A program made the position numbers and the translations under genes. A stretch of DNA of 64,000 bases, taken from Triticum aestivum. Its lineage: Eukaryota; Streptophyta; Magnoliopsida; Poales; Poaceae. The number at the start of each line of letters is the position of its first letter. The stretch's first letter is position 1. A model generated the notes under the pieces. That model was not told the DNA's origin. It searched no databases and saw only the letters and a list, made by a program, of their open reading frames with translations. Positions 33,157-44,060 of this stretch are shown piece by piece. The stretch lies in NCBI RefSeq assembly GCF_018294505.1, contig NC_057800.1:475885037-475949036 (forward strand), given 5' to 3'.

Positions 33157-33942
33157 TTTAAACTTAGGCGAGTACTGGGTTGCAGCTAAGCCCCCGAGTG
33201 GGAGGGTTGCTCACCACTCGGTAGGATTTTCTAACCTTAGGCGAGTATTGGACTGCAGCTAAGCCCCCGAGTGGGAGGATTGCTCACCACTCGGTAGGAT
33301 TTTTTAAACTTAGGCGAGTACTGGACTGCAGCTAAGCCCCCGAGTGGGAGGTTTGCTCACCACTCGGTAGGATTTTTTAAACTTAGGCGAGTACTGGACT
33401 GCAGCTAAGCCTCCGAGTGGGAGGGTTGCTCACCACTCGGTAGGATTTTTTTTTAAACTTAGGCGAGTACTGGACTGCAACTAAGCCCCGAGTGGGAGGA
33501 TTGCTCACCACTCGGTAGGATTTTTTAAACTTAGGTGAGTACTAGACCGCTACTAAGCCCCCGAGTGGGAGGATTGCTCACCACTCGGTAGGATTTTTTA
33601 AACTTAGGCGAGTACTGGACTGCAGCTAAGCCCCCGAGTGGGAGGCTTGCTCACCACTCGGTAGGATTTTTTAAACTTGGGCGAGTACTGGACTGCAGCT
33701 AAGCCCCCGAGTGGGAGGCTTGCTCACCACTCGGTAGGATTCTACAAACTTAGGCGAGTACTGGACTGCACCTAAGCCCCCGAGTGGGAGGCTTGCTCAC
33801 CACTCGGTAGGATTTTTTAGACTTAGGAGAAACAGATTTGCAGCTAAGCCCCCGAGTGGGAGGCTTGCTCACCACTCGGTTGGATTTTCTTTTAAACTTA
33901 GGCGAAACAGATTCGCAGCTAAGTCACCCACTGGGGGATTCC
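33157..33942. repeat. Tandem array, 73-base unit, ten full copies plus a partial one
   Basis: cttag (cttgg once) starts at 33163, 33236, 33309, 33382, 33458, 33530, 33603, 33676, 33749, 33822 and 33897, so most steps are exactly 73. Each unit contains ccgagtgg and, 14 or so bases later, ccactcgg, an 8-base inverted repeat that can form a hairpin. The array lies between the antisense gene and the integrase end of element B, in what would be its 3' untranslated region. Confidence 0.93.
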
Positions 33943-34049
33943 AGACGCAAATAAAAGCAACAACAATCATTTACGAGGACTATAAATCTCTTATCTTTGA
34001 TACGCAAATTACAAAGGTATTTCTTATTACATTTTATCCGAATGAGTAC

Positions 34050-35003
34050 TTAAGTGTAAAAGGGGTGGAGCAACTCCGCATTCCAAGCTCGTGGCTCGTC
34101 CTTCTTATGCTCGACATCGTAAAGGCGGTATGCTCCATTGTGGAGCACTCTGGTGACAATGAAGGGGCATTCCCAAGCAGGAGCAAGCTTGTGTGGTTTC
34201 TGCTGATCCACTCACAGAACCAAGTCTCCCTCTTGAAAAGCTCGACCTTTCACATTTCTGGCATGGAATCGACGCAAGTCTTGCTGATAAATGGTCGACC
34301 GGATCAGGGCCATCTCTCTTGACTCCTCTAGGAGGTCGACTGCGTCTTGCTGAGCTTGTTCTGCTTCATCTTCGGAGAAGAGCTTGACTCATGGTGCATT
34401 ATGAAGCAAATCACTCGGTAGAATAGCTTCAGCTCCATAGACCAAGAAGAATGGAGTTCGGCTAGTTCACCGATTGGGAGTTGTCCTCAATCCCCAAAGA
34501 ACTAATGGAAGTTCATCAACCCAGGCACCCGTTGCATGCTTGAGGTCTCGCATCAGTCGGGGTTTCAACCCTTTGAGAAGCAGGTCATTTGCTCTTTCTG
34601 CTTGTCCATTCGACTGGGGATGGGCGACTGAAGCATAGTCGACTCGTGTGCCTTGGGAGGCGCAGAAGGCTCTGAACTCATCTGAATCGAAGTTCGATCC
34701 ATTGTCAGTGATGATGCTGTGTGAAACACCATATCTGAATGTTATCTCTCTGATGAAGCTGATAGTAGTACTGGCATCGAGATTCTTGATAGGTTTGGCT
34801 TCAATCCACTTGGTGGACTTGTCGACTGCTACAAGCACATGAGTGAATCCACTCCTGCCAGTTCTCAAAGGTCCGACCATATCTAATCCCCAGACGGAAA
34901 AAGGCCAGACGAGTGGAATGGTTTTCAGGGCTGAAGCAGGCTTGTGAGACATGTTGGAGTAGAACTGACAACCTTCACATTTGTCGACTATTTCTTGTGC
35001 CAT
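34050..35003 (-). pseudogene. Element B integrase
   Basis: On the minus strand the zinc region ends with CEGCQFY near 34960-34980. The catalytic core keeps Asp in WGLDMVGPL near 34870-34890, Asp in IITDNGSNF near 34690-34715, and Glu in NGQAERAND near 34585-34610. A stop follows TTPNR near 34467, after which FFLVYGAEAILPS and a basic C-terminal part continue to about 34050. No chromodomain is present. All three catalytic residues are intact, so damage is limited to frame breaks. Confidence 0.87.
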
Positions 35004-35860
35004 CTCATTTGCTTGAGGCCAGTAAAATCCTGCTCGTTATGCTTTGGCCACAATGGTCTGAGAGGACGCATGGTGACCACAGGTCCCCGAGTGGATATCA
35101 TTGAGGATCACTCGACCTTCTTCAGGTGTTATGCATTTCTGGCAGACTCCAGTCACACTTTCTCTGAACAACTGTCCTCTTATCACGGCGAAGCCTTTAG
35201 ATCGACGGACGATCTGTCGAGCCTCTTCTTCATCTTCTGGGAGTTCTCTTCTAAGAATGTATGCGATATATGGTACCGTCCAATCGGGGGTGATGACCAA
35301 AACTTCCATGATCAAGTCGACCACGGCTGGAATCTCGATTTCAGTCGGATCGGTGGCACTCTTCGGCTGTGGGGGCTCTTTAGTGAAGGGATCTTCTTGA
35401 ACTGAAGGTGCATGAATATGCTCCAGGAACACATTACTGGGAATGGCTTCTCTCTTGGAGCCTATCTTTGCTAAATCATCGGCTGCTTGATTTTTCAGTC
35501 GGGGTATATGATGGAGCTCTAACCCCCTCAAACTTCTTTTCCAACTTCCTCACCGTGTTGCAGTAGCTAGTCATGGCTGGGCTTCTGACGTCCCACTCCT
35601 TCATCACTTGATTGACTACCAAATCTGAGTCGCCATAGACCATGAGGCGACGGACGCCGAGTGAGATGGCCATACGTAACCCATACAAGAGTGCTTCGTA
35701 TTCTGCTTCGTTATTGGAGGAATCAAAGTGAATCTGGAGGACATATTTGAGCTTGTCTCCTCGGGGTGATACCAGTACCACCCTAGCACCGGAACCATTC
35801 AGCATCTTGGAACCATCAAAGAACATGGCCCAGTGCTCCGAGTGAACTTGAGTCGGAAGT
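35004..35860 (-). pseudogene. Element B additional RNase H domain
   Basis: MFFDGSKMLNGSGA (near 35785-35826), NEAEYEALLYGLRMA (near 35670-35715) and VYGDSDLVVNQV (near 35610-35645) give the Asp-Glu-Asp set. After a frame change near 35520, AADDLAKIGSKRE follows. This second RNase H after the canonical one matches element A and supports the Tat assignment. A linker (RRELPEDEEEARQIVRRSKG near 35190-35250) leads to integrase. Confidence 0.85.
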
Positions 35861-37190
35861 TGCTATTCGATTCACTCGGCGAGGAAATCTGCTATTGCTT
35901 GAGACTTGATAGCTTTCTTTGCCTCGAACTTGATATCTAAGGGAAGGAGTTCAATCGCCCACTTTGCCACTCGACCAGTTGCATCTCTGTTGTTCAGAAT
36001 CTCTGATAATGGAGCATCGCTAACGACTATAATGGAGTGGTCAAAGAAGTAATGTGCAACCTTCTTTGTGGTCATATAAATCCCATAAACAAGCTTCTGA
36101 TAATGTGGATATCTTTGCTTTGATGGAGTCAAAACTTCAGAGACATAGTACACTGGGCGCTGAAGTTTGTAAGCTTTTCCTTCTTCTTCCCGCTCGACCG
36201 TAAGTACTGTACTGATGACTTGTCCAGTGGCCGCAATGTAAAGCAGTAAAGGCTCTTTGCTGATTGGAGCGGCAAGCACCGGCTGGGTGGAAAGCAGGGC
36301 TTTAAGCTCTGCAAATGCTGCATCAGCTTCAGGAGTCCACTCGAACTTATCTGACTTCTTCATCAGTCGGTAAAGAGGCAGTGCCTTTTCACCGAGGTGA
36401 GAAATGAATCGACTTAGGGCGACCAAACAACCAGCAAGCTTCTGGACATCATGCACACGCACAGGGCGTTTCATCCGGAGTATGGCACCCACTTTCTCTG
36501 GATTAGCATCGATCCCTTGTTCGGAAACGAGAAAATCGAGTAATTTTCCGCCTGGAACTCCAAACGTGCACTTTGATGGATTAAGCTTGATATCATACCT
36601 TCTGAGGTTGGCAAATGTTTCAGCAAGGTTAGCCAGTAGGTCGGAACCTTTACGTGACTTGACCACAATGTCATCCATGTATGCTTCCACATTTCGACTG
36701 ATCTGAGTGAGTAAACACTTCTGAATCATCCGCATGAATGTGGCTCCAGCGTTCTTCAAGCCGAATGGCATAGTGGCATAACAGAAGCACCCAAATGGGG
36801 GTGATGAAAGCTGTTTTTATCTCATCAGGTCCATACATACGGATCTGATGATACCCGGAATAAGCGTCCAAAAAGGACAAATGCTCACACCCCGCAGTCA
36901 AGTCGACTATCTGGTCGATGCTAGGGAGAGGAAAGTGATCTTTCGGGCAGGCCCAATTGATATGTTTGAAGTCAAGTCGTCCTTCTTTGGGACCATGACA
37001 ACATTAGCTAACCACTCGGAGTGGTAAATCTCTCGGATAAACTCAGCTGCTAGAAGCCGAGCCACTTCTTCACCAATTGCCTTTCTCTTCTGTACGGCGG
37101 ACCGTCGAAGATGTTCTTTGACAGGTTTCACTTTTGGGTCGACTCGCAAACGATGCTCAGCCAGTCCCCTGGGAACACTTGGCATGTCAG
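35861..37190 (-). pseudogene. Element B reverse transcriptase and RNase H
   Basis: The catalytic YMDD lies at about 36668-36682 within VEAYMDDIVVKSRKG. Upstream are ANVVMVPKKD near 37000 and LDAYSGYHQI near 36850. The canonical RNase H follows (FEWTPEADAAFAELK near 36300-36350; YYVSEVLTPSKQRYPHYQK near 36090-36150). Frame changes occur near 36790, 36900 and 36975, and a stop near 35870. The copy is otherwise complete. Confidence 0.9.
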
Positions 37191-38312
37191 AAGGTTTCCA
37201 TGCGAAGATGTCCCAGTTCTCACGGAGGAACTGGATGAGCGCTTCTTCCTATTTGGAGTCGAGTGTTGTTGAGATGTGATTTGGAGCAGCATTGGGATCC
37301 GTTGGGTGAATATGAATCGGCTTCGTTTCACCAGACGATTGGGATGCTGAATCTGTGGCAGGCTTCTTAGCTCGTAACAAATCACTCGGATCTGCATTTT
37401 TTTATACTCTTGCAATTCCACTACTGCCATCTGTGCATCGGCGATCTTCGAGCCCTTCTGGAAGCATTCTTCTACCTTCTTGCGATTGCCAGTGATAGTG
37501 ATCACCCCTTTAGGACCAGGCATCTTCAATTTGAGGTACACGTAAGATGGCCGAGCCATAAAACGTGCATAAGCTGGCCTGCCCAGAATAGCATGATAAG
37601 CACTCTGGAAATCCACAACTTAAAATGTCAACTTTTCTTTGCGGTAATTCTTGCAATCACCGAAAACTACATCAAGGGTGATCTGGACGAGTGATGCAGC
37701 CTTCTTGCCAGGAATAACTCCATGGAAACTCATATTGCTTTCACTGAGTCTGGACATCGGAATGCCCATTCCTTTCAACGGCTCTGCATACAGTATGTTT
37801 AGACCAATGCCAGCATCCATCAGAACTTTAGTCAGTCGAGTGCCTTTGACTACTGGGTCGACTACCAGCGCTTGCCTCCCAGGGGAGGCTATGTGCGCTG
37901 GGTGATCGGACTGGTCCAATGTAATGGCAGTCTCAGACCACTTCAAATAACTGGGTGTCACCGGAGCGACCATGTTCACTTCTCTGTTGATGACTTTCAG
38001 TCGACTCTTACTCTCAACATCAGCGAAAATCATTAGAGAGGAATTGACATGGGGGTAACCATCATCGTCCTCTTCCTCATCCTTAACTTTGTCCGCTTCC
38101 TTCTCCTTTGCCTTGGGCTGTTTCTCTCGGAATTGCTGGATTAGGAGTCGACACTGTCGAGTGGTATGATTCGGGTAAATGAAATTACCCTCTTCATCTT
38201 TCTTGGTGTGAATGTGGCATGGTAAATCTAGCACATCATTTCCATCTTGATCTTTTACTTTCTTGGGGTTCCACGGTCCTTTGGGTTTCCCTTTGAACTT
38301 TCCTTGAGTCAC
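37191..38312 (-). pseudogene. Element B gag C-terminus and protease
   Basis: After the gag core the product has a basic stretch (KFKGKPKGPWNPKKVKDQ), then a Cys/His segment CHIHTKKDEEGNF...NHTTRQC near 38165-38230, which is a variant of the retroviral knuckle. The protease-like block VLMDAGIGLNILYAEPL lies near 37780-37830, with the catalytic Asp followed by A-G-I rather than S/T-G. YHAILGRPAYARFM near 37560-37600 is the second protease block. A stop near 37618 and a frameshift near 37400 break it. Confidence 0.72.
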
Positions 38313-38509
38313 GACTAAGGCTTCTCCAGGAGCAGCTGGCTCGGCTTTGTGCTTCTTCTTCCGACTGGAGTTCCCTCCTCCGGTTTCGTGGGCGGCTGTT
38401 TTATGCTTGCCACTCCGGAGTCAGTCTTCTTCTTCGCCATTGGCGTACTTGGTGGCAATCTCCATCATCCGAGTCAGAGTCATATATCATGTCCGACCGA
38501 ATTTCATAT

Positions 38510-40222
38510 TCAACTCCCGATACTTAACGCCTTCTTAAAGGCACAAATTGCTTGGTGATCTGACACATTCTCAACTGTGTGGTGCAACGTGATCCATCTC
38601 TGGATATAATCTCTCAAAGTTTCATTCGGACCCTGAACGCAACACTGTAATTCTGTCAGCCATGCTGGCCGTTTGCAAGTACCTTCAAATGTTCTGACAA
38701 ATACTCGGGCAAGATCTTCCCAAGTATAAATACTACCAGGCGCTAACTGATTCAGCCACGCTCTGGCCGATCCCTCTAACATCAAAGGGAGATGCTTCAT
38801 GGCAACTTCATTGTTGCCACCACCAATCTGTACAGCCACTCGGTAATCCTCAAGCCAAGTGTCAGGCTTGGATTCACCAGTGAACTTACTGACTCCAGTC
38901 GCCAACCTGAAGTTGGGAGGAATCACCGCAGCCCTGATGGCTCTGCTGAAGCACTCTGGACCTGAGACATGCACTCTGCTGCTGGTTGGAAAATCTCTGT
39001 CATGGCCTTCTTTGTGAGCTCTGTTTCTGTCGACCAGACCCTGAACGAGAATAGATCTCGCATCAAAGCCCGGTTCCCTGGGGTCGACTGGAATCCTTCG
39101 CCCACCACTGTGAGGACGTATGTCATCATGCTGCCGAGGCACATATGACCCACTCCTTGGGGGAGGCGTGGGCACTCGACGACGATCATCTTGATCGAGT
39201 CGGTGATCATACTGCTCACGGTTTCTGTACTGATCTCGCCGGTCCCCACGTCCCTCACGTCTCGGGGGTGATCTCGAGCTGTGAGCCGACTGGACTATGT
39301 CTGCAACCACATATCTGCTATGGATCCTATTCCGCGACTGAGATACCGCTGTATTCTGCTCTCCCGCCGCTCGGAGCAAAGCCCGGATCTGCACCAAACC
39401 TCGACCAGCTTCTGACTGGGAAGGTTGAATTGATTCCGCTATTCGGGCCGCAGCTGCGAGATTCTGGATTGGAGTTCGGTATACCTGAGTTGGAGGCGGA
39501 AAAAGTTGGCGTCGACTGGACTCGGGGTTAAGATGCCGAGCGCGCTCGTCGAGTGCGTGCTGGAGGTTCTCCAGTCGAGTGCGTTCAGCCAAGTTGGCCA
39601 GGCGCGCCTCCTCCAAGGCCTGGGCCTCAGGGGTTTCTCCAACAATAGGAGTGTGAAGTGCATCCATGTTCCAGCGGCGAAGCTCTTCCCTCTGCTGCGA
39701 AGAGAGGGGTTCGGGGCGGTACTCTTCGTGAACACGCGACGGATCGCCGGCCCCATCGCCTCTGTCTTCACGGGTGAAGCCAGGAGGACTGCGTGGTCCA
39801 TTGACCATCAAAACTTCCACCGCAGGGTTGCTGCTGTCGCACTCGGATGCAGTCTCTATGGAGCCAGTCGACAGATCGAACAGGCCATAGAGAGTTTCAT
39901 CGGGCTCGATTGCCGCGACTTGGGCGGTGGCCGACTGGCGAGCCACCGCATGCCTCACCCACCGCTGAAGCCTCGATCGACCGAAACGTTTGCTCCGGCG
40001 GGCTGCAGGGAGGGAGGTTAGCACAGGAGCCGACCGATACTGAGTCGACGGCTGCCGTAGGAGGACGCCATGAACGCACGCGCGAAAGTGCGTTGCCCCG
40101 TGGACAGGGAGCGCCTCAACGTCAAGTGGCACTTCTTGGAGCCAAGCGGAGTCGTCGGCGACGAATACGAGCACACCGAGACGGATCTCGCCGCCCTCGG
40201 CCAAACCTCCGCCTGAAACCAT
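38510..40222 (-). CDS. Element B gag (570 codons open)
   Basis: The ATG at 40222 opens 570 codons without a stop, the longest frame in the window. The N-terminal half is acidic and Arg/Pro-rich with a coiled-coil-like stretch (EEARLANLAERTRLENLQHA near 39555-39615). A basic Arg/Asp-rich linker lies near 39150-39270. The gag core is at the C-terminus: VSKFTGESKPDTWLEDY near 38840-38890 and MLEGSARAWLNQLAPGSIY near 38725-38785. The frame ends at a stop near 38510, and gag-like sequence continues in other frames to 38312. It is the first gene after the primer-binding site. The frame is long, but the element is otherwise disabled. Confidence 0.8.
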   Translation of the reverse strand: MVSGGGLAEGGEIRLGVLVFVADDSAWLQEVPLDVEALPVHGATHFRACVHGVLLRQPSTQYRSAPVLTSLPAARRSKRFGRSRLQRWVRHAVARQSATAQVAAIEPDETLYGLFDLSTGSIETASECDSSNPAVEVLMVNGPRSPPGFTREDRGDGAGDPSRVHEEYRPEPLSSQQREELRRWNMDALHTPIVGETPEAQALEEARLANLAERTRLENLQHALDERARHLNPESSRRQLFPPPTQVYRTPIQNLAAAARIAESIQPSQSEAGRGLVQIRALLRAAGEQNTAVSQSRNRIHSRYVVADIVQSAHSSRSPPRREGRGDRRDQYRNREQYDHRLDQDDRRRVPTPPPRSGSYVPRQHDDIRPHSGGRRIPVDPREPGFDARSILVQGLVDRNRAHKEGHDRDFPTSSRVHVSGPECFSRAIRAAVIPPNFRLATGVSKFTGESKPDTWLEDYRVAVQIGGGNNEVAMKHLPLMLEGSARAWLNQLAPGSIYTWEDLARVFVRTFEGTCKRPAWLTELQCCVQGPNETLRDYIQRWITLHHTVENVSDHQAICAFKKALSIGS

Positions 40223-40277
40223 GTTGATGGGGATCGGAAAAATCGCAACTTCTCCAACAAGTCGCTAACACACCTGC

Positions 40278-40295
40278 CCCTCGGTGGGCGCCAAT
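40278..40295 (-). other. Probable primer-binding site of element B
   Basis: On the minus strand, immediately inside the 5' LTR, the sequence reads attggcgcccaccgag. The position and the tggcgcc start are typical of Gypsy primer sites. Confidence 0.6.
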
Positions 40296-40845
40296 TATCG
40301 TGGTTCTAAGTCTGACAGTAGATTAGGGGGGTAGGGATGTAGAGGCAAGATCCTAGCTATGGAGGAGTTGTACACGCGAGTTTTACGAGTTCAGGCCCTT
40401 CTCGGAGGAAGTAACAGCCCTACGTCTTGGAGCACGGAGGCGGTCGACTGGATTATATGCGTATGAGTTACAGGGGGTGCGAACCCTTGTCCTTGAGGAG
40501 GGGGTGGCTTATATAGAGTTCGCCGAACCCCTCTCGTCCTCACTTACAAAGGGTTTAAGGTACATAAAGATGAGAACGTTACTGGTAACGCATGTATTTA
40601 AGTGCTATAAATGACAATTAAGCCTACAAGTAAATGCTCGACCGTTGTTCATGCAGAGTGGCTTTAGCTCTTCTGCCTGTCGAGTGACTTTTGTGATGGT
40701 CGAGTGACATTGATTCTTCCGAGTGGAACATCTATGGTCAAGTGTGTGATGGTACTCTTTGAATGATCCTGGCTTTAGGGTGATGTCCTAGGGGAGGATG
40801 TCTAGGTCAGGTCCATGACCCTACCCTAGGTACATGGCTTCATCA
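40296..40845 (-). repeat. Element B 5' LTR
   Basis: 550 bases matching 27101-27650. The inner terminal dinucleotide is mutated: plus-strand tatcgtgg here against tgtcgtgg in the other copy. A minus-strand TATATAA box lies at 40509-40515. Confidence 0.92.
40509..40515 (-). promoter_or_regulatory. TATA box of the element B LTR promoter
   Basis: TATATAA on the minus strand, also present in the other LTR at 27314-27320. Confidence 0.55.
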
Positions 40846-41027
40846 CCGCTCAGGTATTCGGAAACACTCCGCACCTTAGGGTCCAGAGGTCGAAGCGAAA
40901 AGGTCTGCCATGACAATTGTTTTACAATTCAGCTAGAGTTACATACGCCAAAGAAGGTACATAGTCATTTGGACTCAAAAATTTCGTCCTCTATACCGTC
41001 CAGCAGGCTGTCTAACTTACAATCCTG

Positions 41028-43748
41028 CTAGGAATACTTGGCGGCTATTTCTACTTGGTCATATACCAAATTAACGGGAACTTCTTTTCCATCTGACCCT
41101 AGAGGTCCGACCTGAGCCATATGATTCGGATCAAGCTTGGTATACCATGTTTTCACCATGGCCCAGGCTTCCCGTGCACCTTCCCGGCAGGCCGATATCT
41201 TCCACAATCGAAAGCGCCGCCGTGCTCCCTTGAACAGCACTATAAGCTCCTCCATCTTTCCTGGAGGGGAGGCGGATGGCCATAAGACCTTGGCAACACT
41301 TCGCATCGCCTGTTGAGCCTGCTCGTGCACTTGCGACAGCTCTTGTAGCAGATCGCCCAAGAATCCAGACATCTCCTCTTCGGGACGACCGGTCAGCATA
41401 CCTGCAGACAATAACTCTGTTAGTCCCCTCCACCTCCGAGTTATTCTAAGTTAAGTTCAACCACATACTGAATGTGCTGCCTCACAGCCTTTTATTCTCC
41501 TTCACGGAGCAACCAGCTGGGCCCGTACATCTTTCAGTTCCTCGCCCAGTCGGGTATTCGAATCCTGGAGCTTGTTTTTCTCCATCACGACTTTTGTTAG
41601 CACACGCTCGCCCGCGGCTAGCAGTTTTTTGGCTTCTCGTTCTCCGCCTTGAGCAGCTTTCAGTTGTTCTTGCAGTTGATCTAATGATCCTAATAAGAGG
41701 TGAGCAACCGTCTTAGCATTATTGGTGTACCATTATGTTTCCTCGACGGAGGGGAACATTACCAGGAGACGCCTTCTTGGATTTCTCCAGTTCGGCATTG
41801 GCAGCAGTTAGCTGTGTCTGACACTTTTCTAGCTCTTGGGCTAGCAGGTTGTTCTTCTCCGTAAGAACCTGGTTATACAACGATACTTAAATCAGTTGTA
41901 CCAACTGCTTCAAGTCTCGGGGGCTATTGGCATATGGTTATCATATTCGAACAAAGTAAACTTACCCGCACATCTTTTAAATGCTGCTTTGTGGCTCTGT
42001 TAAGCCCATCTCGAGCAGCTAGGATGTATGCATCAGCTGAACTGAAGGCGTTAAACGGCACTTCCGGAAAGCCGGCGCTGATGATTCATGGCACTCTCCA
42101 CTTCTGAGTTGGTGACGGATACATCATCCGAATCCTCGGCTGGAGGACAATCTGGCATTACCCCCATATCAGCCCCCGTCTTTACGGCAGGATCTGGATC
42201 CTGGCTACGGGAAGTATGACCGGTCGGACCCCCGAACATAGTCCGGCGCACTCTTTTCCTGATACAGGACAAACAGAAAGGTCACGGTTGGATGTGACTG
42301 CCAAGTTGCATATTTGCAAGTCCATACCTCTTTGATGAAGGCTCGGTCGTGTCTTTGTTTGCCTTCCTCTTCGAAGGCTTGCCCGGCGTAGGGGCCGCTC
42401 TCTTTGGAGATGCCCCTGGGGCAGCATGGCGCGCCGAACGCCTCCCCTTTTGAGCACAAGACAGTGCGGTGGGTGAGGCAGAATGAGAGAACTCCTTCGG
42501 ATGAGATGTCTCATGATTACTTACGTGTGAAGCAGGGAGAAGGCCGGGATAATCGGTGGTGATAGCCACTTCTGTGCCATCGTAGCTCACCTGGTAAAAC
42601 ACCCCATCCTCGAGCACCCCGAATATATCCAGATCCTCTTCGAATCTGGGGTCAAGGTCCCGATTGTGGCCCTCGGGCTGCAGGGCGGGGCTGTGAAGCC
42701 CTTCCGAAATCTTTCGCCAGTGCTGTTATAAATGGACGGATTAACACTCATTGAAAGTAGCTCAGGGAGCGGAATAATTAAGAGCGGAGGAGTTGGGACT
42801 TACCCAGCTAGGAGGATAGTACATGGAAAATTCGTCTCTGTGTTTGATACGCAGAAATTCCTCTTTCTCCCCTTTGAACAGTTTGGCCAATATTTTGGCC
42901 AAAGCGGTGGGGGTATTTGGACCCTTCCGGCTGCAACGGGAGGCGTCATCTTCCCCGTTGTAGTGCCACATGGGGAGACCTCTGTATTGAAGTGGTTGAA
43001 TCCCCCGTACTATGGAAGTCACCATTACTTTGACTATTGATAATTCAGACTGAGCGAGCGTCCTTATCTTGCTCATGAGTTAACGAACTTCCGCACTATC
43101 TTCCTCCTCGAGGCTCTGAGGGTGCCAGCTGTGGCATTTCTTCAAAGGAGCGCTTTTGAACTCAGGAAGACCCCTCCGAACTGGGTCCGGAAGTGCGACG
43201 TCCTCGATATAGAACCATTCGGAAGGCCACTCTTCAAATGCCTTCCTTGGTGTGCCGGACAGATATCCGGTCTCAGCAATGCGCCATATTTCGGCTCCGC
43301 CCACTTCAAATATTGACCCCTCGTGGTTGTGTGGGACAAGACAGAATAACTTTCTCCACAATTCAAAGTGGGTCTCACAACCCAGGAACAGCTCACAAAG
43401 AGCAGCGTAGCCCGCAATATGCAGGATGGAGGCAAGAGTAAAGTTTTGCAGTTGGAGGCCGTAATACTCTAGAAGCCCTCGAACGAACGGATGAATTGGA
43501 AACCCGACACCTCTTAGCAGATAAGGGACGAAGCACACTCGTGCCCCCCTGGATGGATTGGGGAAATTTTCAGCCTGAACCCCGCCATTGAAGGAGGTTA
43601 ATCCTGATCCAACAGGGACTAGATCTGCGGGGGGAAGGAATCCCTGTGTTTGCAGCTTCACAAGCTGACTGTGGGATACGGAACACCTCTCCCATTCGCC
43701 TTTTTCGGGAACGCCGGGGTGGGATGAAGAGTTGGGAGTGTCAGCCAT
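41028..43748 (-). pseudogene. Antisense multi-exon gene of element A (same architecture as the one in element B)
   Basis: The start is ATG 43748 (A at -3, G at +4). Exons inferred from splice-like borders and frame: 43748-42804, 42722-42328, 42258-41966, 41868-41763, about 41689-41500, and 41401-41028. Exon 1 has the globular domain (FPIHPFVRGLLEYYGLQLQNF, CELFLGCETHFELWRKLFC, EEWPSEWFYIED), parallel in order to the element B gene. Exons 2-3 are acidic, then Lys/Arg/Pro-rich. Exons 4-5 are coiled coil (AQELEKCQTQLTAANAELEK). The last exon carries a conserved helical tail (AREAWAMVKTWYTKLDPNHM) and ends at a stop near 41028. A stop near 43077 and a frame change near 42050 show decay. It is opposite to element A's pol and ends towards it. 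I do not know its molecular function. Confidence 0.7.
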
Positions 43749-43820
43749 ATTGGAACAGCCTTTCCTAGCGTGCTCAAAGGATTTTTCCGTGTGGTGCGGA
43801 ATGGATCTGAGATCCAGTCT

Positions 43821-43829
43821 CTTTAAATA
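43821..43829 (-). promoter_or_regulatory. TATA-like box for the antisense gene of element A
   Basis: TATTTAAAG on the minus strand lies about 75 bases upstream of the ATG at 43748 and outside the LTR (which starts at 44061). It parallels the box before the element B antisense gene. Confidence 0.45.
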
Positions 43830-44046
43830 GACATTCATCCTTACATGGCCGGGGTGTTATGCGTAAAAATGCCCTAACCTCTCGCCTTCACTCGACACAT
43901 GGAAATTGAACTTGTTGATACACAGAAGCCGAGGGGTACGACATTAAATGGGAAGCCGAGTACATCACTTTGAAGTCATCGGAGGAAGAACCCGCCTTGC
44001 AATGCTGAAGACAATCTGCGCGCCGGACACCTCGTCATTGAAGTCT

Positions 44047-44060
44047 GGTTCGGGGGCTAC
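44047..44060 (+). other. Polypurine tract of element A
   Basis: ggttcgggggctac lies immediately before the 3' LTR and is the expected start of plus-strand synthesis. The same gggggcta core lies inside the element B LTR. Confidence 0.55.

Larger units (their letters stand above)
27101..40845 (-). mobile_element. Element B: full-length Tat-like Gypsy retrotransposon with antisense gene and tandem arrays
   Basis: 13745 bases, reading right to left, with 550-base LTRs (27101-27650 and 40296-40845) and the perfect TSD CCGCT (27096-27100 and 40846-40850). In its own orientation the order is LTR, primer-binding site, gag, protease, RT, RNase H, extra RNase H, integrase, two tandem-repeat arrays, the 3' end of an oppositely transcribed gene, polypurine tract, LTR. 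A foldback MITE is inserted at 31111-31654. The CACTCG/CGAGTG and GTCGAC words recur throughout coding, non-coding and LTR parts. I do not assign a family name. Confidence 0.93.

Noticed and set aside
33157..33942. CRISPR-like array
   Set aside because: The units are contiguous tandem repeats without unique spacers, in a plant retrotransposon.
39145..40227. Plus-strand frames of 126-171 codons opposite element B gag
   Set aside because: Mirror frames of the 570-codon gag; no independent motif, unlike the spliced antisense genes elsewhere in elements A and B.
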